A stretch of 5,176 nucleotides of DNA. It comes from an uncultured Clostridia bacterium (GTDB lineage Bacteria > Bacillota > Clostridia > Christensenellales > Borkfalkiaceae). The notes under the pieces were generated by a model. It was not told the origin of the DNA. It did no database searches and worked only from the letters and a program-made list of their open reading frames with translations. This document shows positions 1 to 4,358 of this stretch, one piece after another. Location: contig CANPZH010000109.1 in the NCBI GenBank assembly GCA_947589335.1, positions 1 to 5,176 of the forward strand, given 5' to 3'. The number at the start of each line of letters is the position of its first letter. The first letter of the stretch is position 1. A program made the position numbers and the translations under genes.

Positions 1-130
1 ACTCCCTGCGGGGCATACTGAGGGCAAAGAAATTTGCGAGGGGTTAGGAAGTTTGATTTCATGTAGCCCCGTCGCCCGCCCACGGTCTGCCTTGCACAGA
101 CACGAAGCCGCAGGTATGCGGCAAATTGTG

Positions 131-165
131 TGCGCTTATGGAAAAGCGTGGTTTTCCAACGCGCA
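131..165. other. Hairpin, possible terminator of an upstream gene
   Basis: The outer arms TGCGC (131-135) and GCGCA (161-165) pair. Inside a small internal loop, TGGAAAA (139-145) pairs with TTTTCCA (152-158) around a six-base loop. The sequence after it (GTAATTTTGA) has only a short T run, so intrinsic termination of a gene to the left of the window is possible but weakly supported. The structure itself is clear and the function is inferred. Confidence 0.35.
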
Positions 166-195
166 GTAATTTTGAGAAGCAGAAGCATTCCCAAT

Positions 196-284
196 TACGT
201 CATACTGAGCGGAGCGTAGCGGAGTCGAAGTATCGCACCTTGTAATAATGCGGTCCATGTTTCGACTACGCTCAACATGACGTA
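196..284. repeat. Palindromic dispersed repeat C, copy 1
   Basis: The element is bounded by TACGTCAT (196-203) and ATGACGTA (277-284). Inside, the left part reading TGAGCG...GAGTCGAA is answered by TTCGACTACGCTCA (260-273), with about ten extra bases in the left arm. CGCA (234-237) and TGCG (249-252) pair near the tip. Bases 199-272 match 1031-1104 at 63 of 74 positions by eye, so this is a dispersed family and not a chance palindrome. It resembles REP-like intergenic repeats; no coding capacity is seen. Confidence 0.75.
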
Positions 285-316
285 TTAAGAACGTCATTCT
301 GCCCCGCGTTTTTTAT

Positions 317-419
317 TACGTCATTCCGAGCCGAAAGGACCTATACGGAGTGCGCATTGATCGTCCGCGAGGAATCCCGTCCTTAGATTCCTCCTCCCTT
401 CGGTCATCGGAATGACGTA
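317..419. repeat. Inverted-end repeat A, copy 1 (103 bp, long variant)
   Basis: Perfect 13-bp terminal inverted repeats bound this element: TACGTCATTCCGA at 317-329 and TCGGAATGACGTA at 407-419. An inner hairpin pairs GAGGAATC (369-376) with GATTCCTC (386-393). This copy is 31 bp longer than the other two, with a different left half (330-368) in which AAGGAC (335-340) can pair with GTCCTT (379-384). The right half is nearly identical to copies 2 and 3. It is most like a very small MITE or REP-type element with no gene of its own. Confidence 0.8.
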
Positions 420-457
420 GAAGGGGGACGCCGTCGGAATGACGTAGGTATAAACCC

Positions 458-580
458 TTGCTGTCCCCTTGAGGGGAAAGTGCCTGAGCATAGCGAAGGC
501 AAAAGGGGTGTTACAAAAATGATGACACCCCCTCAGTCGCTCCGCGCCAGCTCCCCCTCAAGGGGGCGCCAAGAGAGCAA
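458..580. repeat. Hairpin repeat B, copy 1 (123 bp)
   Basis: The ends TTGCT (458-462) and AGCAA (576-580) are complementary. Just inside, CCCCTTGAGGGG (465-476) matches CCCCCTCAAGGGGG (553-566), and each is also a short palindrome by itself. At the centre GGGGTGTTA (505-513) pairs with TGACACCCC (523-531), with one G-T wobble, around a nine-base A-rich loop. The whole element can fold as one long imperfect hairpin. From memory, similar sequences recur between genes of gut Clostridia. No coding capacity is seen. Confidence 0.75.
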
Positions 581-587
581 TCCTAAA

Positions 588-659
588 TACGTCATTCCGA
601 ACGAATGTGAGGAATCTCGTCCTTAGATTCCTCCTCCCTTCGGTCATCGGAATGACGTA
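588..659. repeat. Inverted-end repeat A, copy 2 (72 bp)
   Basis: Perfect 13-bp arms TACGTCATTCCGA (588-600) and TCGGAATGACGTA (647-659) bound this copy. Inside them, CCGAA (597-601) can pair with TTCGG (639-643), and GAGGAATC (609-616) pairs with GATTCCTC (626-633). A second lone right arm follows at 674-686, 27 bp after the first. This appears to be the standard length of the element. Confidence 0.82.
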
Positions 660-697
660 GAAGGGGGACGCTGTCGGAATGACGTAGGTATAAACCC

Positions 698-820
698 TTG
701 CTGTCCCCTTGAGGGGAAAGTGCCTGAGCATAGCGAAGGCAAAAGGGGTGTTACAAAAATGATGACACCCCCTCAGTCGCTCCGCGCCAGCTCCCCCTCA
801 AGGGGGCGCCAAGAGAGCAA
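698..820. repeat. Hairpin repeat B, copy 2 (123 bp)
   Basis: This copy is identical to the one at 458-580, exactly 240 bp downstream, because it lies in the second unit of the tandem duplication. It has the same complementary ends, the same two CCCCTTGAGGGG-type palindromes and the same central GGGGTGT/ACACCCC stem. Confidence 0.75.
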
Positions 821-827
821 TCCTAAA

Positions 828-899
828 TACGTCATTCCGAACGAATGTGAGGAATCTCGTCCTTAGATTCCTCCTCCCTTCGGTCGTCGGAATGACGTA
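828..899. repeat. Inverted-end repeat A, copy 3 (72 bp)
   Basis: The arms TACGTCATTCCGA (828-840) and TCGGAATGACGTA (887-899) are perfect. The copy differs from copy 2 at one base (886, G for A). It is followed by a lone right arm at 908-920, here only 21 bp after the first, and then the tandem homology ends. No repeat B follows this copy. Confidence 0.82.
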
Positions 900-1028
900 G
901 GGGGGCGTCGGAATGACGTAGGGGGGTGGCGTTCCAATCACGTCATGTTGCCCCGCGCGAAGTTCTGATACTCTAAGCGCGGCACGAGCGCCAACGGCGC
1001 GAAGTTACGCATGTGAGAAATCTCAATC

Positions 1029-1110
1029 ACGTCATTCTGAGCGGAACGAAGTGGAGTCGAAGAATCGCACCTTATTGTAATGCGGTCCACACTTCGACTA
1101 CGCTACTTCG
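1029..1110. repeat. Palindromic dispersed repeat C, copy 2 (right end altered)
   Basis: Bases 1031-1104 align without gaps to 199-272 with about 11 mismatches. The left end keeps ACGTCAT, but the right end does not reach the ATGACGTA terminus of copy 1. A different pairing is available instead: CGAAGT (1047-1052) and AGTCGAAG (1055-1062) against CTTCGACT (1092-1099) and ACTTCG (1105-1110). The copy therefore looks rearranged or truncated but keeps the ability to form a hairpin. Confidence 0.7.
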
Positions 1111-1155
1111 TCGCATGCGCTCCTCGTGCCGCCCAAGGAACCATGACAGTAGGAA

Positions 1156-1288
1156 GGCGGGACAGTGTGACGTAAAAAAGAATAGCGGGACAGTGTGACG
1201 TAAAAAGAAGGCGGGACAGTGTGACGTAAAAAGGAAGCGGCTCGGGGGGACGTAAAAAAGGAGGCGGCTCAGGGTGACGTAAAAGGGA
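1156..1288. repeat. Tandem array, five units of 26-28 bp
   Basis: Units start at about 1156, 1184, 1210, 1236 and 1263. The first three read (G/A)GCGGGACAG then TGTGACGTAAAAA. The last two drift, with CGGCTCGGGGGG or CGGCTCAGGGTG replacing the first half while GACGTAAAA is kept. The units follow one another with no unique spacers, so this is not a CRISPR array. The array ends 69 bp upstream of the -35 hexamer of the phospholipid operon. Reverse-strand frames through it encode only repetitive Phe/Leu/Pro-rich peptides and are not treated as genes. Confidence 0.85.
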
Positions 1289-1357
1289 GTGCACCTCTGC
1301 GGGGGACGGCAGGGCGGGACATTTTCCCGTTGGTTTTCCCTTGGCAACCTTTTCCGC

Positions 1358-1386
1358 TTGACAAGCCCCTCCGGATAGGTTATAAT
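1358..1386 (+). promoter_or_regulatory. Sigma-A promoter of the flippase-pssA-psd operon
   Basis: The hexamer TTGACA at 1358-1363 is followed after exactly 17 bp by TATAAT at 1381-1386, a consensus match at both hexamers. Transcription would begin near 1392-1394, giving a 5' leader of only about 27 nt before the first start codon. No operator-like palindrome is seen in it, so strong constitutive expression is the simplest expectation. Confidence 0.85.
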
Positions 1387-1407
1387 AATCAAAAGTGAAA
1401 ATTTTGT

Positions 1408-1414
1408 GAAAGGA
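1408..1414 (+). promoter_or_regulatory. Ribosome binding site deciding the start of the flippase-like gene
   Basis: GAAAGGA ends five bases before the ATG at 1420. The other in-frame ATG at 1414 begins within this same site, which would leave no spacing, so 1420 is preferred. The difference is only two residues. Confidence 0.65.
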
Positions 1415-1419
1415 TGGGT

Positions 1420-2550
1420 ATGGGGAAGAAGCTCTCCAAACAAGTCTCAAAACAGCTGCTGAATATCCTGTTTCTCGTTGCTTTGATCGTGATCACGGTC
1501 GTCGTTCTTTTCGCGTGCAACAAGGAGCTCGATTTCAACAGCATCGGAGCCTTTCTCGCACGCTGCAATCCCTGGTGGATCGCGGCGGCGTTCGTCGCGA
1601 TGGCCTTCTCCGTCCTGTTCGAGGCATTCAGCCTCCACTTCATTCTGCGGGGACTGGGGGAGAAGCCGAAGCTCCTCTCCTCCGTCGTCTATTCGACGGC
1701 AGACATCTACTATTCCGCGATCACGCCCTCGGCGTCCGGCGGACAGCCCGCCTCCGCATATTATATGGTAAAGGACGGGATCGGCGCGGGCAAGGCGTCG
1801 TTTGCCCTCGTGTACAACCTCATCGGCTACACCTTTGCGATCATCGCGGTGGGGGCGTTTGCGTTCATCGTCCATCCCGAGTATTTCGGACAGATCGACG
1901 CATGGTTCGCGCACCTTCTCATCATCCTCGGCTTCGTCTTGCAGAGCCTGCTCCTGCTCTTTTTCATCGGCTGTATGTTCTGGAGCAAGGCGGTCTTAAA
2001 GCTCGGGAACGGGATCATCACCCTGCTCGTGAAGATCCGTCTCGTGAAGAAAGAGGAAAAATGGCGGGGAAAACTGAAGGGTGAAGTGGAGAAATACCGC
2101 AGCTGTCTGCGGGAGCTCAAGACCCATCCGTTCATTTCGATCGCCAATCTGATCTGCAATCTCGCACAGCGGGTCTGCCAGGTGCTCATCTGCTGTTTCG
2201 TCTACAAGGCGGCGGATCCGTCGAGCGGGCTCGTGGAGCTCTTCTGCCTGCAATCGCTCGTTCTGATCGGGTACAACTCCATTCCGCTTCCGGGCGGCGT
2301 CGGCGTGTTCGAGTACCTCTATCTGAACATCTATTGCATCAGCTTCCCGTCGGCGCTGATCCTCCCTGCCGTCATGGTGACGAGAGGGATCTCCTACTAC
2401 ATCCGCTTCATCCTGTGCGGAGTCTACACGCTCGGCTATCACGTCCGGCTCATGCACAAGGGTGCAAAAAATACGCAAGAGGAAACAAACGATGTCTCGG
2501 AAACTCCCGCAATCACCCCAAACGACGGGGACGAAGCCGAAGGGGAATAA
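1420..2550 (+). CDS. Flippase-like membrane protein, LPG-synthase transmembrane (YbhN/UPF0104) family
   Basis: This 376-residue integral membrane protein resembles the transmembrane flippase part of MprF-type lysylphosphatidylglycerol synthases but has no C-terminal aminoacyl-transfer domain. The family signatures are visible: TPSASGGQPASAYYM at residues 102-116 and IPLPGGVGVFEY at 288-299. Hydrophobic segments lie at about 14-32, 52-72, 127-150, 163-187, 239-262, 272-290 and 309-340. A charged stretch at about 207-235 and an acidic, hydrophilic tail after about 348 should be soluble. The ATG at 1420 is chosen because the GAAAGGA at 1408-1414 lies five bases upstream; the in-frame ATG at 1414 overlaps that site. 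It is the first gene of an operon with pssA and psd, which suggests handling of a phospholipid, but the substrate is not shown by sequence. Family assignment is firm and function is inferred. Confidence 0.85.
   Translation: MGKKLSKQVSKQLLNILFLVALIVITVVVLFACNKELDFNSIGAFLARCNPWWIAAAFVAMAFSVLFEAFSLHFILRGLGEKPKLLSSVVYSTADIYYSAITPSASGGQPASAYYMVKDGIGAGKASFALVYNLIGYTFAIIAVGAFAFIVHPEYFGQIDAWFAHLLIILGFVLQSLLLLFFIGCMFWSKAVLKLGNGIITLLVKIRLVKKEEKWRGKLKGEVEKYRSCLRELKTHPFISIANLICNLAQRVCQVLICCFVYKAADPSSGLVELFCLQSLVLIGYNSIPLPGGVGVFEYLYLNIYCISFPSALILPAVMVTRGISYYIRFILCGVYTLGYHVRLMHKGAKNTQEETNDVSETPAITPNDGDEAEGE
2478..2483 (+). promoter_or_regulatory. Ribosome binding site deciding the pssA start
   Basis: AGAGGA, eight bases before the ATG at 2492, lies inside the coding sequence of the preceding gene. 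It favours that ATG over the in-frame GTG at 2462, which has no comparable site. No start codon is available after the upstream stop at 2550, so the overlap is forced. Confidence 0.7.
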
Positions 2551-3211
2551 CAAACTCTTCGTCGGATTCTGGCATTACGGCGTCATTCTGACCTATCTCT
2601 CCGTCGCGGCGGCGATCGTCGGGATCTGCGTCTCCGCGGCCTTCGGGCCCTTCTGGGGGGTCGTCTGCCTCTTCGTCTCGGGCATCTGCGACGCCTTCGA
2701 CGGCGCAGTCGCCAAGACGAGGCGCACCCGCACCGAGGAGGATAAGCGCTTCGGGGCGCATATCGATTCTTTGAGCGACATCGTCTCCTTCGGCGTGGCG
2801 CCGATTGCGATCGGGTTCAACCTCGGCATGAAGGAGTGGTATTTCTATCCCGTATTCGCCGTCTTTTCCCTCTGCGCCCTGATCCGTCTCGCCTATTTTG
2901 ACGTCACGGAGGAGATCAGGTTCGCCGAGGGCGGAAAGAAGAGGACCTCCTTCGAGGGCCTTCCCGTCACCAACGTCGCGGTGGGGCTTCCCATCTTCTA
3001 TATCGTCGCGACGATGTTCACCGAGCCCCTCGTCACCTATCTCATCATGGCGGGGTGCTATCTGCTCTTTGCCTTCCTCTTCGTCTTCCGCTTCCGCATG
3101 CCCAAGGCGGGACCGAGAGGGCTGTGCATCACGATCGCGATCGTCACCGTGCTCGTCATCGGGCTCGTGCTCATCCGCACGTACGTCTGCAATATCCCGC
3201 TTCTGACATGA
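2492..3211 (+). CDS. pssA: CDP-diacylglycerol--serine O-phosphatidyltransferase (phosphatidylserine synthase)
   Basis: This 239-residue membrane enzyme transfers phosphatidate from CDP-diacylglycerol to L-serine, giving phosphatidylserine and CMP. The CDP-alcohol phosphatidyltransferase motif is present: D67, D70, G71, A74, then G88, D92 and D96, with FDG at 69-71 and GAHIDSLSD at 88-96. Two details differ from the textbook motif: the usual Arg after A74 is Lys75, and 12 residues instead of 8 separate it from G88. The longer spacing is, from memory, normal in clostridial PssA. FEGLPVT at 154-160 fits the serine-using branch. Hydrophobic segments lie at about 29-63, 98-112, 117-135, 161-177, 181-201 and 210-229. 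Residues 1-21 are polar and overlap the tail of the upstream gene by 59 bp. The stop overlaps the psd start as ATGA, suggesting coupled translation. Confidence 0.88.
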   Translation: MSRKLPQSPQTTGTKPKGNNKLFVGFWHYGVILTYLSVAAAIVGICVSAAFGPFWGVVCLFVSGICDAFDGAVAKTRRTRTEEDKRFGAHIDSLSDIVSFGVAPIAIGFNLGMKEWYFYPVFAVFSLCALIRLAYFDVTEEIRFAEGGKKRTSFEGLPVTNVAVGLPIFYIVATMFTEPLVTYLIMAGCYLLFAFLFVFRFRMPKAGPRGLCITIAIVTVLVIGLVLIRTYVCNIPLLT

Positions 3212-4050
3212 GAGAGACGCTCCTTCCCAACCATGCCTGCAAGGGGGCACGATTCCTGTACCGGAACCGCTTGGGCGGCGCGGTTCTGAGGATCCTGATC
3301 TCCCGTCCCGTCTCCCGCTTTGCGGGAGCGTTTCTCAGCTGTGCGCTCTCGCGGCCGTTCATCGGGCGGGCGGTCAAAAGACACGGGATCGACCTTGGCG
3401 ACTATCTGCCCGAAAAATACCGTTGTTTCAACGACTTCTTCACCCGCCGCATTCGGCCGGAACTTCGTCCCGTCTCGGGGGAGGAGAACGCGCTGGTCTC
3501 CCCCTGCGACGGGTATCTGACCGTCTTCCCCGTCACGGAGGAGGGGACCTTCCGCGTCAAGGGATTCGACTACAGCGTCGAGACCCTTCTGAAAAACCGC
3601 GAGCTCGCTTCGGGCTATCTCGGCGGCTGGTGCTTCATCTTCTATCTGGCGGTGGGGGGCTATCACCGCTACGGCTTCCCCGCCGACGGGACCTGCGCGG
3701 GGGGGGGTACGTTCATCGGGGGACGTCTCCACACCGTCCAGCCCGTCGCGCTCGAACACCGCAGGATCTTCACCGAGAACTGCCGTGAGTACTCCGTGCT
3801 CGATACGGAACGGTTCGGCAGGATCGCGCAGGTCGAAGTCGGCGCGATGATGGTCGGCAAGATCGTGAACGAGGGCAAGCAGCGCTTTGCCCGCGGCGAG
3901 GAGAAGGGGTATTTCGAATTCGGAGGGTCGACCGTGATCCTGCTCACCGAGCCTGGGAGGGCGCTTCCCGACCGCGATCTCCTCGAAAACAGCGCAAACC
4001 GCCTCGCGACGGCCGTCAAATACGGAGAAAGAGTCGCGATCGGGGTATAA
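3208..4050 (+). CDS. psd: Phosphatidylserine decarboxylase proenzyme
   Basis: This 280-residue enzyme decarboxylates phosphatidylserine to phosphatidylethanolamine at the membrane. It is made as a proenzyme that cleaves itself between Gly and Ser; the Ser becomes the pyruvoyl group. Here the site is FEFGGST, with predicted cleavage between G240 and S241, leaving a beta chain of 240 and an alpha chain of 40 residues. The other expected self-cleavage residues are D101 in SPCDGY and H153 in GYHRYGFP. The family element FNDFFTRRIRPELRPV is at 74-89. GGST in place of the LGST of E. coli is common among Gram-positive Psd proteins. The ATG at 3208 is chosen because it forms ATGA with the pssA stop and gives a normal N-terminus; a frame extending back to 3055 only overlaps pssA. 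No terminator follows directly. Confidence 0.9.
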   Translation: MRETLLPNHACKGARFLYRNRLGGAVLRILISRPVSRFAGAFLSCALSRPFIGRAVKRHGIDLGDYLPEKYRCFNDFFTRRIRPELRPVSGEENALVSPCDGYLTVFPVTEEGTFRVKGFDYSVETLLKNRELASGYLGGWCFIFYLAVGGYHRYGFPADGTCAGGGTFIGGRLHTVQPVALEHRRIFTENCREYSVLDTERFGRIAQVEVGAMMVGKIVNEGKQRFARGEEKGYFEFGGSTVILLTEPGRALPDRDLLENSANRLATAVKYGERVAIGV

Positions 4051-4085
4051 AGAGAAAAATTTTCGGAAATAATCGCATAAAATCG

Positions 4086-4114
4086 TTGACAGCGGCTTGA
4101 TAATATGGTATTAT
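4086..4114 (+). promoter_or_regulatory. Sigma-A promoter of the S10 ribosomal protein operon
   Basis: TTGACA at 4086-4091 and TATTAT at 4109-4114 are separated by 17 bp. Transcription would begin near 4120-4122, leaving a leader of about 238 nt before rpsJ. The -10 hexamer lies inside a perfect inverted repeat, annotated separately. Two other TTGACA hexamers downstream (4205-4210 and 4316-4321) have no -10 partner at the right distance. Confidence 0.8.
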
Positions 4115-4122
4115 TATCAAGC
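4095..4122. promoter_or_regulatory. Operator-like palindrome over the rpsJ promoter
   Basis: GCTTGATAATA (4095-4105) and TATTATCAAGC (4112-4122) are perfect 11-bp inverted repeats separated by 6 bp. The palindrome begins three bases after the -35 hexamer, covers the -10 and ends at the expected transcription start. A dimeric protein bound here would block RNA polymerase. The inner halves TGATAAT and ATTATCA equal Fur-family half sites, but they are 8 bp apart instead of 1, so assignment to Fur is not supported. The regulator is unknown. Confidence 0.55.
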
Positions 4123-4358
4123 TGTGTCATTATGTGCAGTATAGGGTTGAGACGGGAAGTTACTGAAAAATCGAGGCGGAAAGCCCCTCGGCAGATAATT
4201 TCCGTTGACAAGTGTGGGAGCCCGACTCCTGCGACGAACCGAGGCTTTTGCGATGAAACACCGCAAATCCACGCTGTGTTTTTTTGATAGCGGGACCTCG
4301 ATACGCACGGATGCGTTGACACAAAAAATTTCAGTTCGGAAAAAAGGAGAAAGGAAAC
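4121..4358 (+). promoter_or_regulatory. Structured 5' leader of the rpsJ operon
   Basis: The untranslated leader can form a nested stem: GGAAGTTA (4155-4162) with TAATTTCC (4196-4203), enclosing CGAGG-C-GG (4172-4179) paired with CCCCTCG (4184-4190). GTGGGAG (4214-4220) can pair with CTCCTGC (4226-4232). Two pairings compete with these or with the later terminator: CCTCGG (4186-4191) with CCGAGG (4239-4244), and TTTGCG (4247-4252) with CGCAAA (4262-4267). A five-bp hairpin ACGCA-CGGA-TGCGT lies at 4303-4316. AAGGAG at 4344-4349 is the rpsJ ribosome binding site. The layout suggests attenuation of ribosomal protein expression. I do not recognise a named leader family. Confidence 0.5.
4256..4285 (+). 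terminator. Weak intrinsic terminator, possible attenuator
   Basis: AAACAC (4256-4261) pairs with GTGTTT (4276-4281), then after a C-T mismatch GC (4263-4264) pairs with GC (4273-4274) around an eight-base loop. Seven T residues run from 4279 to 4285. The stem is short and partly A-T, so termination would be partial. It excludes the pairing TTTGCG (4247-4252) with CGCAAA (4262-4267), which could act as an antiterminator. Confidence 0.4.

Larger units (their letters stand above)
361..900. repeat. 240-bp tandem duplication, two full units plus a partial third
   Basis: Bases 361-600 and 601-840 are the same length and differ at seven positions. Five differences lie in the first eight bases (361-368), the others at 377/617 and 432/672. 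Bases 433-600 and 673-840 are identical (168 bp). Bases 841-900 begin a third unit that differs from 601-660 only at 886. Each unit carries most of a repeat A element, an extra lone right arm of A (434-446, 674-686), and one complete repeat B. The near identity points to a recent duplication, to homogenisation by recombination, or possibly to an assembly artefact. Confidence 0.9.
1..1357. other. Long non-coding region filled with small repeats
   Basis: No reading frame in this stretch has a convincing start, ribosome binding site or recognisable protein. The few open frames near the right end are low-complexity translations of the tandem array. The first 195 bases hold only short hairpins: GCAAA-GAAA-TTTGC at 24-37, GCCGC/GCGGC at 107-122, and the longer one at 131-165. 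From 196 onward the region is mostly repeat elements, annotated separately. The hexamer TGACGT or its complement ACGTCA appears 18 times before position 1290, against less than one expected by chance. The stretch 940-1010 has a 10-bp direct repeat GCGCGAAGTT at 955-964 and 997-1006, and a small GCGCC-AAC-GGCGC hairpin at 988-1000. Bases 1289-1357 show nothing distinct. Confidence 0.8.
4051..4358 (+). other. Intergenic control region between psd and rpsJ
   Basis: This 308-bp gap holds no supported gene. It contains one strong promoter, an operator-like palindrome across it, and a structured leader with an attenuator-like hairpin, each annotated separately. No terminator lies between the psd stop and the rpsJ promoter, so transcripts from psd may continue into this region and could also be stopped by the hairpin at 4256-4285. 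Confidence 0.7.

Noticed and set aside
61..165. tRNA or other named RNA gene in the left end
   Set aside because: The short hairpins at 107-122 and 131-165 do not form a cloverleaf and no TTCGA/T-loop or anticodon arm could be placed.
1156..1288. Possible CRISPR array
   Set aside because: Repeats are directly adjacent, drift in sequence and have no unique spacers of similar length.
1013..1450. Open frames on both strands across the tandem array (1013-1198 +, 1072-1443 -, 1103-1450 -)
   Set aside because: Their translations are low-complexity products of the 26-28 bp repeats, have no ribosome binding site and match no family I recognise.
3055..3207. Start of psd extended upstream to 3055
   Set aside because: The added 51 residues overlap pssA in another frame and are Arg/His-rich without family similarity; the ATGA junction at 3208 gives a normal N-terminus.
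4098..4119. Fur or PerR box over the rpsJ promoter
   Set aside because: The halves TGATAAT and ATTATCA are separated by 8 bp instead of the single base of the classical 7-1-7 site.
4105..4287. Leader peptide frame through the rpsJ leader, with an internal ATG at 4132 and a stop just at the T run
   Set aside because: The first ATG lies upstream of the expected transcription start and neither ATG has a ribosome binding site; the sequence shows no run of regulatory codons.
4205..4321. Two further TTGACA hexamers (4205-4210 and 4316-4321) as extra rpsJ promoters
   Set aside because: Neither has a -10 hexamer at 16-18 bp; the sequences there are GC-rich or purine-only.
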